From NCBI GenBank assembly GCA_964439625.1, contig CAYTPI010000010.1:92640-156639 (forward strand): a DNA stretch of 64,000 nucleotides. The letters run 5' to 3'. The notes below the pieces were generated by a model. That model did not search any database and had not been told where the DNA came from. It saw nothing but the letters and a program-made list of their open reading frames with translations. Positions 27,247 to 35,356 of the stretch are shown piece after piece. Each line of letters opens with the position of its first letter. Positions within the stretch are counted from its first letter, which is position 1. Position numbers and translations under genes: made by a program. The DNA is from CAYTPI01 sp964439625. Lineage in GTDB: Bacteria > Chloroflexota > Anaerolineae > Aggregatilineales > UBA3940.

Positions 27247-28300
27247 CCCAGTGACGGTTGGTATTCAGCATCATTTTTTCAATGTACGCTTGCTCTAAGT
27301 CAACCCCAGCGTAATTACTGATCTTTAGCAGGTAGGCAAAGCAGTCAGCAAGTTCGTCCTGGAATTCTAGCCGATTGGCCTCAATTGCCTTGAAGCGTGA
27401 GTCTACCATTGAATGACCCTCAGCATGCAGCGCCTGTTCCATTTTCCAAGTCTTTTTGAACACACGGGCCAGTTCGCCAACTTCCTCGTTCAACAAAATA
27501 AAGTTGAAAAACACGTTCGTATCAAATGACTTCTCGGCATCAAGGGAGATATGGAACTGCTGGAAGTCTGTTAAGCGTTGGGGGCCAGTCTCTAAGTTTC
27601 GCAGAATTTCTCTCGACTGGTTGACGCTTGTTAGCGAACTAACACCAGGAAGCTGCGTCTGGTATGAGCCATACTCAAGAGTACTTTTGACGCGCTCTAC
27701 AATGTGAGCAACATCGTCCGCATTTTGCACAAAATTTAGATTATTTGTGTCAATGGTTAGGAGCGTAGATTGATCATAGTCTGCTGCGAAATCGTCGTAG
27801 GCACGCCGCAGTTGGACAATATAGTCTGGGTCGATATTGCGCTCGTAAGAGCGGTCACGGGCTGCGATGCGCCCCATCAGTACATCAAGGTCAGCTCTTA
27901 GGAAGATGAGCAGATCTGTCCGCTCTACTTTCTCACTGAGTGCGTTGTATACTCGCTCGTATACACTAAGTTCATCACCCTGTAAGTTTAACCGGGCAAA
28001 GAGTGAATCTTTGGCAAAGATATAGTCAGAGATGACGGGACCCTGCAACAAGGCAGAGGGCACGCGGCTGGTTTGCTGGCGAAAGCGGCTCAGCAAAAAG
28101 AAGATCTGTGTTTGAAAAGCATACCGTTCTGGTTCCTCGTAAAACCGGGAGAGGAAGGGGTTTTCTTCAAACTCCTCTAGAACTGCATGTCCGCCGAGTT
28201 CACGTTGGAGTAAGCGCGTCAGGGTGGTTTTACCAACACCAATAACACCCTCAATGGCGATGTAAGGATGAGTCCTCATGCGGCGCAGTTTTTCCTTCAA
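27224..28300 (-). CDS. Deoxynucleoside kinase fused to MazG-like pyrophosphohydrolase domain
   Basis: 358 residues. The N-terminal ~210 residues are a second deoxynucleoside kinase with P-loop GVIGVGKT (18-25), EEFEENPFL, the arginine of DYIFAKDSL and LID ARDRSYERN. The C-terminal ~110 residues contain a MazG/all-alpha NTP-PPase motif, EEVGELARVF then EFQDELADCFAYLLKI, the ExxE/ExxD magnesium site. The enzyme could both make dNMP and hydrolyse dNTP or damaged nucleotides. The frame can start at TTG 28300 or ATG 28279, and the ATG lies closer to the kinase fold. It overlaps the second kinase gene, so the two are co-translated. Confidence 0.85.
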   Translation of the reverse strand: MKEKLRRMRTHPYIAIEGVIGVGKTTLTRLLQRELGGHAVLEEFEENPFLSRFYEEPERYAFQTQIFFLLSRFRQQTSRVPSALLQGPVISDYIFAKDSLFARLNLQGDELSVYERVYNALSEKVERTDLLIFLRADLDVLMGRIAARDRSYERNIDPDYIVQLRRAYDDFAADYDQSTLLTIDTNNLNFVQNADDVAHIVERVKSTLEYGSYQTQLPGVSSLTSVNQSREILRNLETGPQRLTDFQQFHISLDAEKSFDTNVFFNFILLNEEVGELARVFKKTWKMEQALHAEGHSMVDSRFKAIEANRLEFQDELADCFAYLLKISNYAGVDLEQAYIEKMMLNTNRHWDDAADAN

Positions 28301-28460
28301 TGTTGGGGTGAATATCAGTCAAAGACCATACTCCGCAAGAGGCAGTTACGCAACGCATCAGGTTAATGATTTGTATGGATTTTGGGGCAACATAATCATC
28401 CGCCAAAGCAAACCGAACGGCGCATCCTCGAGCTGATCGAAGCCGACAGGTTAATAAATA

Positions 28461-29543
28461 CTAACGGGCAGTCGGAATAAACTGCCGCAGCACTTGCACG
28501 TCTTGCAACATTACTTCGCGCTCCGCTGGTCTATATAGGGCAACCGCCGGATGGTAAAGCGGCACTAGCGATACATCACCATAGTTAGCGCGGGCTTGGT
28601 AGACTTGCCCACGTATCTTGCTAATTTTGAGCTTACTGACGTCAAGCCCAAACCGTTTGAACAAATACCCCATCGCATAACGCCCTAGGGCAACAACAAC
28701 ACGCGGCTTGAGCACATCGAGTTGGCGATCAAGGAAAGGCGCATAGATACTGATTTCTTCTGGGAGCGGATCGCGGTTATCTGGCAGGCGATCTTTGATA
28801 ATGTTCGTGATGAAAATATTTTCACGCTTGAGGCCAATAGACTCTAATTGTTCATCCAAGACCTTGCCGGAAGCACCTGTGAAGGGTCGCCCGGATTCTG
28901 CCTCTTGTTTGCCAGGCGCTTCACCCACCAACACAATCGTCGCTAGTGGGCTGCCTTCACCAGGCACAGGATAGTAGTTGTTGCGAACGCGGTAGGCATA
29001 CAACGGTGATGCTTCGAGGAAGCGGATTTCTTCAGCGATCTTTTCAAGTGTCTGCATGCGGCGGTTGAGGTCTGCAAGGTCAAAAACGGTGTGGGATGCC
29101 AGGTCGGGGTCTTCTTCCGCGCTCACGGGCCGATCTCGTTCGAGGTCAAGTGCACGCAGCAGTTTATTGACGGCGGCCTCAACATGGCGGTCTTGGTGCC
29201 ATCGTGTGAAGTCAATGCGATCAATATTGACTAGGAAGAAAAACTCAGTGAGGTCTGTTTCTTCTAAAAGGATTGGCAGGATACGCTTCTCTTGGATGAA
29301 GGCCCAATTGATTTCGGCCTTTACCCAACGTGACTGGGTTGAGTTCGGGCTGAGAAGCAGCACAACCACATCGGCAGCACTTACTTCTTTACCCAACCGT
29401 CCCACAAAATCTTCACCCGCTGTCAGTTCATGTGTATCAATAAATACGTCTGCGCCATGCTCGCGAAGTTCACTCGCGATGTATTCCGCTGCATCTATAT
29501 CTCCTCGTGAGTAACTGATGAAGACTTTTGCCATACGCTCCAT
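28461..29543 (-). CDS. TIR domain fused to a family-4-like uracil-DNA glycosylase fold
   Basis: 360 residues. Residues 5-130 are a TIR domain: KVFISYSRGD, HGADVFIDTHEL, VVVLLLSPNSTQSRWVKAE with E77 at the position of the NADase glutamate, then RILPILLEE. A helical linker (~150-180) leads to a UDG-fold domain (~190-355): VLVGEAPGKQEAESGRPFTG (motif A), ITNIIKDRLPDNR, VVVALGRYA and LYHPAVAL (motif B). The four cysteines that hold the Fe-S cluster of family-4 enzymes are absent: the protein has ITNIIKDR where CNVVKCR-type segments occur. Two ATGs (29543, 29534) are possible. No membrane segment. The gene has its own promoter and lies upstream of the dNK-MazG and dNK genes. Confidence 0.88.
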   Translation of the reverse strand: MERMAKVFISYSRGDIDAAEYIASELREHGADVFIDTHELTAGEDFVGRLGKEVSAADVVVLLLSPNSTQSRWVKAEINWAFIQEKRILPILLEETDLTEFFFLVNIDRIDFTRWHQDRHVEAAVNKLLRALDLERDRPVSAEEDPDLASHTVFDLADLNRRMQTLEKIAEEIRFLEASPLYAYRVRNNYYPVPGEGSPLATIVLVGEAPGKQEAESGRPFTGASGKVLDEQLESIGLKRENIFITNIIKDRLPDNRDPLPEEISIYAPFLDRQLDVLKPRVVVALGRYAMGYLFKRFGLDVSKLKISKIRGQVYQARANYGDVSLVPLYHPAVALYRPAEREVMLQDVQVLRQFIPTAR

Positions 29544-29572
29544 ATATCTTCTCTAAATAGAATCCCTCACTT

Positions 29573-29601
29573 AGTATGGTAGACGCTGTTAATCACGGCA
29601 A
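29573..29601 (-). promoter_or_regulatory. Candidate promoter of the TIR-UDG gene
   Basis: On the minus strand TTGCCG (29596-29601) and CATACT (29573-29578) are spaced by 17 bases. Transcription would begin near 29566, about 23 bases before the first ATG. Confidence 0.5.
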
Positions 29602-29620
29602 GGCAATGAATTAGAGTCAA

Positions 29621-29643
29621 GGAGCGCTCAGCACGAGCGCTCC
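29621..29643 (-). terminator. Hairpin terminator after the desaturase gene
   Basis: GGAGCGCT and AGCGCTCC form a perfect 8-bp stem with a 7-base loop, 18 bases past the desaturase stop. The T tract is weak (only TTG follows on the minus strand), so efficiency is uncertain. Confidence 0.6.
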
Positions 29644-29660
29644 ATTTCGGTAAGAGGAGC

Positions 29661-30749
29661 TTAGTTAGCACGCTCGTTTGCTTCTATTAGGCCAGACTTG
29701 ACGAAATAAGTGGGGTCAATCTCATCAAACCCAATCTGTTCTTCGTACTTTTGAATCTTACCAAACAAGCGTTCGATACCTGTTTCAATTTCCATGTAGC
29801 TGAAGCCATCCCAGAAAGCCGCACAGAACATCTTGCCTTCTTCATCGGGGACTTCACGGGTCTTCATGATGCCCTTTTCCAACTTCTTGCGGCTTTTGAT
29901 GCTCAGGTTGTTCAGAGCATGCTGCAAGACGTCTCTGTAGTATTCACGTGGGCCATAGATATTGGTATCGATAAGGGCCTGTGCAAATGTTTCGAACTCG
30001 GGGATATACTCGTCGGCTGGCATACCAAAGTTCTCAATCACCTGCCAGAGTGACTCAATCGCTTTGTGGGGGAAGTAGTAGAGATATAGTTTGAAGATCT
30101 CTTGGAAGAACATATAGTGTGCTGCTTCGTCGATTGCAATTGTTTTAGCAACCTCAGCTAATACCGGGTCGACGTCGTCCTGAAACTTTGGATTTTTACC
30201 CTCTGCGACCAATAATGTATTGAGGTAGTTTACTTGTGTCGCCCGTTCCTGAACGACAACATACGCTGTCATAGTGATCGGGTCGTCAAACTGTAGGCGC
30301 CATTCATCATTGCGCAGCGTATTCATATACTCACGTATCCAGTCAGGTGAGCGATGTTGAGTGAACAGCAAGGCATTCTGCCATGTATCTGAATGCTTCT
30401 CTTCCTCAGAGCCCCACCGTAATTGAAAGTGACTGCGTCCATGGCTCTTGCGGACTAACCCTAGTATCGAACTGGTATAGTCAGGCACATACTGCTCAAC
30501 AGCAAAAAAGCCTTCAAGCACCCGATTGATTTCGGGAGAGTGGTCTTTGCGGATGTTGCGCCAGTCGAATGACTTGTCAGGGTTCCAATTGCGTGTGGCT
30601 TGAGAACGGGCAAGGTACCAACGGTATAGGCCAACCATTCCTCGTTCAATTAAGCGATGACGTTCTTCGTATGATAGTAATTGTGGGGAATAGTTCGGTC
30701 GTTGGTCGGCGAGTGCAGCCCGAATATCGGAATCTGGTTTTGTGACCAT
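29661..30749 (-). CDS. Acyl-ACP desaturase (ferritin-like di-iron, FA_desaturase_2)
   Basis: 362 residues. The di-iron ligands of stearoyl-ACP desaturases are in place: E85 (FFAVEQ), EEKH at 116-119 (E116, H119), E168 (VVQERA) and DEAAH at 207-211 (E208, H211). The enzyme is soluble, has no membrane helix, and introduces a cis double bond into acyl chains on ACP or CoA using O2 and ferredoxin, which implies an aerobic or facultative host. A good AAGGAG site precedes ATG 30749. No electron donor gene is adjacent. Confidence 0.9.
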   Translation of the reverse strand: MVTKPDSDIRAALADQRPNYSPQLLSYEERHRLIERGMVGLYRWYLARSQATRNWNPDKSFDWRNIRKDHSPEINRVLEGFFAVEQYVPDYTSSILGLVRKSHGRSHFQLRWGSEEEKHSDTWQNALLFTQHRSPDWIREYMNTLRNDEWRLQFDDPITMTAYVVVQERATQVNYLNTLLVAEGKNPKFQDDVDPVLAEVAKTIAIDEAAHYMFFQEIFKLYLYYFPHKAIESLWQVIENFGMPADEYIPEFETFAQALIDTNIYGPREYYRDVLQHALNNLSIKSRKKLEKGIMKTREVPDEEGKMFCAAFWDGFSYMEIETGIERLFGKIQKYEEQIGFDEIDPTYFVKSGLIEANERAN

Positions 30750-31124
30750 TTCGTTCTCCTTGAAGTCAAAATTTTTAGTTGGTGAAGAGCAGTATCTAAT
30801 ATCAGAATGAGATTATCTACCCTAGTAGCTCAAGCAGTTAAGAGCCTATCCATAAATTCGCTACGCTCATTTTGGATTTGTTAGATACCTTCCGCAAATT
30901 GTTGAAGCCATTTACGGATAGATACTAAGATAGCTAGCACAGACTTCAGCATTACTCACTATCTTAGTTTACACTGCCCGGAGCGAATAACACAGATTTT
31001 CATCTCGTTTATTTACTTGGAAGGCCATTATATATGAAATACGTCCAGTTAGTTTCAAGAGTGGTCACAACGCTATACTCAATCAATTAAGAGATTCTTA
31101 CACCTGAGAGCTTATTCCAAACTC
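30750..31124. other. Non-coding gap with a MITE-like element
   Basis: These 375 bases between the desaturase and a membrane protein gene contain no supportable gene. The only structure is the 84-bp element at 30842-30925. The rest is AT-rich. A TATACT near 31074 could be a -10 box for the membrane protein, but without a convincing -35. Confidence 0.4.
30842..30925. mobile_element. MITE-like element with TAA target duplication
   Basis: The sequence begins GAGCCTATCCATAAA and ends TTTACGGATAGATAC, imperfect terminal inverted repeats matching at 11 of 15 positions. It is flanked on both sides by TAA (30839-30841 and 30926-30928), the TNA type of duplication made by IS5/IS1031-group transposases. 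It is 84 bases long and too short to code for anything, so it would be a non-autonomous relic. Confidence 0.5.
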
Positions 31125-32201
31125 GTGCACCCTCCACAGAAAGCAGAAGATATCAAGCCGCCCATTAGTGTGTTCACGGCACTACGAGACGGGCTCGATC
31201 TCACCAGTTCGAAATTATGGTTGGTGCTCATTCCGCTGATACTCGATCTTGTCATCTGGGTGGGCCCACGGCTGTCCTTTAAACCTGTACTCGAAGAACC
31301 TTATGAACAGTACGTCCAAGCCTTTGATGATGCCTTAGCACTGATGGACGCTGATACGCCAGCACTGATGGAACCGACTGAAGCTCTGTTCCTTGACCAA
31401 TACTTTTTCCTCATTGGTATTCCGCCATTTCTGGGGATGCCCAGTGTTATATCAAATATGCAGCTTTCCCGTGAGGTACTGCCACTCCCTGTGCCTATAT
31501 CACCGCCTACCATTCAGATACAAACATGGGGTGGCGTAGCATTAGTGTTTGGCATCAGCATTTTGCTTAATATTACGTTATTTACCCTTTTCTCAATTCT
31601 TGTTGCCAATTCAGTTCATGCTTCCGAACAAGCGTCTATCAACGTCAACTGGGCGCAATACATCATGCTCACATTGGCTCAATTCTTAATAGCTTTGATT
31701 ATCATCATCCTGCTGATGTTTTTGCTTCTTTTCCCATTTTTACTACCCAGTGTATTGCTTGGCGTGCTTGGTGGGGCTGGCTCCAATTTGCTAACCATCG
31801 TCGTTTCGACTATCGTTTTGCTTGGCTGGGTGCTAATCCTTTGGCTGGGCACATTTATTGTGTTTACCGGGCACGGTATAACACTCCATAGAAAACACAT
31901 CATTGCAGCACTTTGGGATAGCATCCGGGTTGTTCAGTGGAATAGGTCTGCCACGACGTTTATGCTGTTGACGACTATTATATTGTATGTTCTTTTCCGG
32001 ATGCTGTGGTACACCGCACCTACAGACTCGCCCGCCACTTTAATAGCCATTATTGGTAACGCGTTCATTAACACCAGCTTACTCGCGACAACATATATCT
32101 ACTATCAAGATCGGCATCGCTATTGGGAGGAAATGCGCGCATATCTTAAAGCTCAGTTGGAGGCAAAACGGGCGCAAAACCAGTCAGGAATCAGCGCATA
32201 G
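31125..32201 (+). CDS. Multi-pass membrane protein of unknown function
   Basis: 358 residues with about six hydrophobic segments (near LWLVLIPLILDLVIWVG, ALVFGISILLNITLF, FLIALIIIILLMFLLLFPFL, IVVSTIVLLGWVLILWLGTF, TFMLLTTIILYVLF, and one near the C-terminus). A soluble external stretch of ~60 residues lies between the first and second. No family motif was recognised. The start GTG 31125 (MHPPQKAEDI) is the first in-frame option. It is followed 160 bases later by gyrB in the same direction. Confidence 0.65.
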   Translation: MHPPQKAEDIKPPISVFTALRDGLDLTSSKLWLVLIPLILDLVIWVGPRLSFKPVLEEPYEQYVQAFDDALALMDADTPALMEPTEALFLDQYFFLIGIPPFLGMPSVISNMQLSREVLPLPVPISPPTIQIQTWGGVALVFGISILLNITLFTLFSILVANSVHASEQASINVNWAQYIMLTLAQFLIALIIIILLMFLLLFPFLLPSVLLGVLGGAGSNLLTIVVSTIVLLGWVLILWLGTFIVFTGHGITLHRKHIIAALWDSIRVVQWNRSATTFMLLTTIILYVLFRMLWYTAPTDSPATLIAIIGNAFINTSLLATTYIYYQDRHRYWEEMRAYLKAQLEAKRAQNQSGISA

Positions 32202-32363
32202 AAAAGCGCTTCAAAGCTGATATTTAGGGCCAGATTGTTCAGATTGAGGTATAATTAAGTGTCATTTAATAGCCAAAAAATGGGCGCAAATGGCAGTGTT
32301 CTGAATGGCTCCATAGTGGAGACATTCTATATTGTTTAATGATAAAGAAAGAGACACTATGTG

Positions 32364-34301
32364 ATGGTTGATGAAAACTGGAGTGGTGAATACGGCGCGG
32401 CAAACATCGAGGTGCTGGAAGGTCTTGAAGCTGTTCGTAAGCGTCCAGGTATGTACGTCGGTGGCACAGACATTAAAGCACTGCATCATCTAATTTATGA
32501 AGTTGTCGATAACTCTGTTGACGAGGCTCTGGCAGGTTTTTGTGACAACATTCAAGTGACCTTGCTAGCCGATGGCGGTGTTGAGGTATCAGATGATGGT
32601 CGCGGTATTCCAGTTGATCTCCATGAAAAGACAGGCATGTCTGCCCTACAAACGGTTATGACGATGCTACATGCAGGTGGCAAATTCGGTGGCAGCGGGT
32701 ACAAGGTTTCTGGTGGATTGCATGGCGTCGGTGTGAAGGCTGTCAACGCATTGTCATCCTATATGAATGCAATCGTTCATCGCGATGGAAAAATCTGGCA
32801 GCTTGAGTTTGAACGCGGGATTCCGCTGTACGAAGATATTCGCGAAATTGGTGAGACGGATCAAACCGGGACAATCATCACCTTCTACCCAGATGAAACC
32901 ATATTCACAGAGACGACAGTGTTCCAGTATGACACGCTCCTGACGCGTTTCCGTGAGATGGCGTTCGTCACTAAGGCTGTCAACATTACACTGCGTGACG
33001 AGCGTGTAGAGCCGTTCCCTCGGGAAATGTCATTTTATTTCGAAGGTGGAATTAAGTCGTTTGTAGAATACCTCAACCGTAATCGTGAGGCTGTACATGA
33101 TGTCGTCTACGCTCAGCGTAACTTCAATGTGGACGATGTCGGTGAAATCGAGATTGAGGTCGCTCTGCAATACGCTGACTACTTTGCCGAGTCTCTCTAT
33201 GCTTTTGCAAATACGATTAACACTGTCGATGGTGGTACACACCTTGAGGGCCTGCGAGCAGCAGTAACGCGTGCTGTAAATTACCATGCTAAGAAGGCTG
33301 GTGTTCTAAAAGACAACGACCCTAACTTTAGCGGTGACGATACGCGTGAAGGTATGACGGCGATTGTTAGCATCAAGCACCCTGATCCGCAGTTCGAGAG
33401 TCAAACAAAAGTCAAGTTAATGAACGCAGAAGTCAAAGGACTGGTACAGTCCGTTGTGAATGAGGCTTTTGGCGAGTTCCTTGTGACGGATACCAAGGCT
33501 GCCCGTAAAATCTATGATAAGTGTCTTGTATCTGCCCGTGCTCGGAGTGCGGCAAAACGGGCTCGTGACTTGATCCGCAGCAGTCCACTTCAAAGTAGTA
33601 CGCTGCCGGGCAAACTTGCTGACTGCTCCTCGCGTGATCCAAAAGAAAGTGAGCTATATCTCGTCGAGGGTGACAGCGCAGGTGGCAGTGCTAAGCTCGG
33701 GCGAGACCGGCATTTCCAAGCCATCTTGCCACTGCGCGGCAAAATTTTGAACACTGAGCGTGCTCGCCTTGACAAAGTGTTGGATAATAGAGAAATTCAA
33801 GCGTTAATCTCTGCGTTAGGTGTTGGTATTGGTGAGGAATTTGACCTCAGTCGTTTGCGTTATGATCGCATTATTATTATGACTGATGCTGACGTTGACG
33901 GAGCACATATTCGTACTTTGCTGTTAACCTTTTTTTTCCGGTATATGCCACAACTGGTGGAAGGTGGACACCTGTATATAGCTCAGCCACCGCTCTACTT
34001 GATCAAAAATGGGCGTAAAGAAAACTATGTCTACACTGAGAACGAAAAAGATACATATTTAAGAAACCTTGATGACAACGCTAAGTACTCGTTGCAACGT
34101 TACAAAGGTCTCGGTGAGATGAACCCCGAACAGCTATGGGAAACGACAATGGACCCAGGCACTCGTACTCTGCTACAGGTCAGCATTGAAGATGCAGCCA
34201 TGTCTGATGCCACCTTTGACATGCTTATGGGCGCGTCCGTTCCACCTCGGCGCAAGTTCATTCAGACGCATGCTAAGAGCGTCCGCAACCTAGACGTGTA
34301 A
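32364..34301 (+). CDS. gyrB: DNA gyrase subunit B
   Basis: 645 residues, type IIA topoisomerase ATPase subunit. GHKL ATPase motifs: VVDNSVDEA, DDGRGIPVD, GGLHGVGVKAVNAL, the QTK loop in FESQTKVKL. Toprim: LVEGDSAGGSAKLGRD and DADVDGAHIRTLLLTF. The C-terminal Toprim-adjacent segment (RYKGLGEMNPEQLWETT) is complete. GTG 32361 and ATG 32364 are adjacent, and ATG is preferred. A TATAAT lies at 32250-32255. gyrA is not adjacent. ParE is the alternative assignment. Confidence 0.93.
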   Translation: MVDENWSGEYGAANIEVLEGLEAVRKRPGMYVGGTDIKALHHLIYEVVDNSVDEALAGFCDNIQVTLLADGGVEVSDDGRGIPVDLHEKTGMSALQTVMTMLHAGGKFGGSGYKVSGGLHGVGVKAVNALSSYMNAIVHRDGKIWQLEFERGIPLYEDIREIGETDQTGTIITFYPDETIFTETTVFQYDTLLTRFREMAFVTKAVNITLRDERVEPFPREMSFYFEGGIKSFVEYLNRNREAVHDVVYAQRNFNVDDVGEIEIEVALQYADYFAESLYAFANTINTVDGGTHLEGLRAAVTRAVNYHAKKAGVLKDNDPNFSGDDTREGMTAIVSIKHPDPQFESQTKVKLMNAEVKGLVQSVVNEAFGEFLVTDTKAARKIYDKCLVSARARSAAKRARDLIRSSPLQSSTLPGKLADCSSRDPKESELYLVEGDSAGGSAKLGRDRHFQAILPLRGKILNTERARLDKVLDNREIQALISALGVGIGEEFDLSRLRYDRIIIMTDADVDGAHIRTLLLTFFFRYMPQLVEGGHLYIAQPPLYLIKNGRKENYVYTENEKDTYLRNLDDNAKYSLQRYKGLGEMNPEQLWETTMDPGTRTLLQVSIEDAAMSDATFDMLMGASVPPRRKFIQTHAKSVRNLDV

Positions 34302-34326
34302 ATAATCTTTGTTGTATGTGGGTGTC

Positions 34327-34400
34327 GGATTTCATAATAATTGGGGCGTCAGGTGAAATCCTACCGTCGTTTCCGTTGGAGAGTGCTGTAAGGCACTCTC
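34327..34400 (+). other. Two hairpins downstream of gyrB
   Basis: GGATTTCA (34327-34334) pairs perfectly with TGAAATCC (34354-34361), and GAGAGTGC (34379-34386) with GCACTCTC (34393-34400) around TGTAAG. No T tract follows either, so they are not typical intrinsic terminators. They may protect the gyrB 3' end or be part of a small RNA. The rest of the gap to 34502 shows nothing recognisable. Confidence 0.45.
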
Positions 34401-34502
34401 TGCCTTCCCCCAAGCTAATCCATACTCTAGCGAGGAAAACAGTACAAAGCTGGGCAAACTATTGACGAACTAAATAACGCAGAAAGCCCGTTCTTTTCTC
34501 TC

Positions 34503-34611
34503 TCAAGGAACAGCCATATCAATATAGTCTACAGTGTGCTCATCCAAGCTCAAGCGGTTACCAATTTAGCGTAGCGTGGCCCAACATAGCTTGAACTTGC
34601 TCGATACTCAG
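34503..34611 (-). pseudogene. Tyrosine recombinase (integrase) C-terminal relic at tRNA-Ser
   Basis: On the minus strand, directly adjoining the tRNA-Ser 3' end, frame one reads LSIEQVQAMLGHATLNW and then hits a stop (34558-34560). A shifted frame continues RLSLDEHTVDYIDMAVP and stops at 34503-34505. Joined, these match the end of a phage/XerD-type integrase: the LGH box, then the region that should carry the nucleophile tyrosine (TTARYL-type), which is broken by the frameshift. Everything N-terminal is gone. A piece abutting a tRNA 3' end is what an element that once integrated into this tRNA would leave after decay. Confidence 0.75.
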
Positions 34612-34698
34612 CGGAGAGGGTGGGATTCGAACCCACGGTGACCTGACGGCCACAACTGTTTTCGAGACAGCCCCAATCGTCCACTCTGGCACCTCTCC
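34612..34698 (-). tRNA. tRNA-Ser (anticodon CGA)
   Basis: On the minus strand: acceptor GGAGAGG/CCTCTCC with discriminator G, anticodon loop CTCGAAA (CGA), a long class II variable arm, and T arm GTGGG-TTCGAAT-CCCAC. CCA is not encoded. An integrase relic starts at the next base. Confidence 0.95.
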
Positions 34699-34721
34699 AC
34701 GAGGATGAAATTGTATCAAAC

Positions 34722-35180
34722 TCAGCGAAGCGAGTCGAAAAACATCTTGAGCTGCAAAGCGGCTTCGTCTGCTAGAATGCCGCGATGTATCGTCACATGA
34801 TGACTGATGGTGGGATAATCTAGGAGATTCATAATTGAGCCGCCGGCCCCTGCCTTGGGGTCATCAGCTGCCCACACCAACCGACCTAACCGAGCCTGTA
34901 CCATTGCGCCGGCACACATCACACAAGGTTCTAATGTGCAATATAGCGTGCTGTCAGTCAGGCGCCAATCGCCTAAATGTTGAGCAGCTTGTTGCATTGC
35001 AATGATCTCCGCATGGGCAATTGGGTTGCGGTCAACTTCCCTGCGATTATGGCCTGAACCAACAATCTTGTTGTTATGGACAACCACTGCACCCACAGGA
35101 ACATCGCCGTGCTCAACAGCATGCGTAGCCTCATCAAGCGCGGCTTGCATCCAATATCGGTCTACGTCCATTACAGTCAC
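34722..35180 (-). CDS. tadA: tRNA-specific adenosine deaminase
   Basis: 152 residues, zinc deaminase fold with HAE (H56, E58) and EPCVMC (C86, C89), flanked by NPIAHAEIIA and AGAMVQARLGRLVWA. It converts A34 to inosine in tRNA-Arg(ACG). Start GTG 35180 is favoured by GGAG eight bases before it, with ATG 35171 as the alternative. It sits between tRNA-Asn and tRNA-Ser on the same strand. Confidence 0.93.
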   Translation of the reverse strand: MTVMDVDRYWMQAALDEATHAVEHGDVPVGAVVVHNNKIVGSGHNRREVDRNPIAHAEIIAMQQAAQHLGDWRLTDSTLYCTLEPCVMCAGAMVQARLGRLVWAADDPKAGAGGSIMNLLDYPTISHHVTIHRGILADEAALQLKMFFDSLR

Positions 35181-35226
35181 TTTGAGGCTCCGAATAAAAA
35201 TGACCCGGTAAACCGGGCCACTTAAA

Positions 35227-35298
35227 CTCCACAGACAGGACTCGAACCTGTAACCTACCGGTTAACAGCCGGTTGCTCTGCCATTGAGCTACTGTGGA
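35227..35298 (-). tRNA. tRNA-Asn (anticodon GTT)
   Basis: On the minus strand: acceptor TCCACAG/CTGTGGA with discriminator G, D arm GCTC...GAGC, anticodon stem ACCGG/CCGGT around CTGTTAA (GTT), T arm ACAGG-TTCGAGT-CCTGT. CCA is not encoded. Confidence 0.95.
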
Positions 35299-35356
35299 TT
35301 ATTTCAGAAAGAAAGTATATCGTGTGCTGTTAGACGAGTCAACATCCCGCAGAGAA

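Noticed and set aside
28340..28460. Short plus-strand frame with QTERRILELIEADR between the dNK-MazG and TIR-UDG genes
   Set aside because: Only about 33 codons from a TTG, no ribosome site, no recognised family; possibly a relic but not supportable.
34340..34410. Resemblance of GGTGAAATCCTACCG to part of an FMN riboswitch
   Set aside because: Only one helix resembles it, the remaining conserved segments are missing, and no gene lies downstream on that strand.
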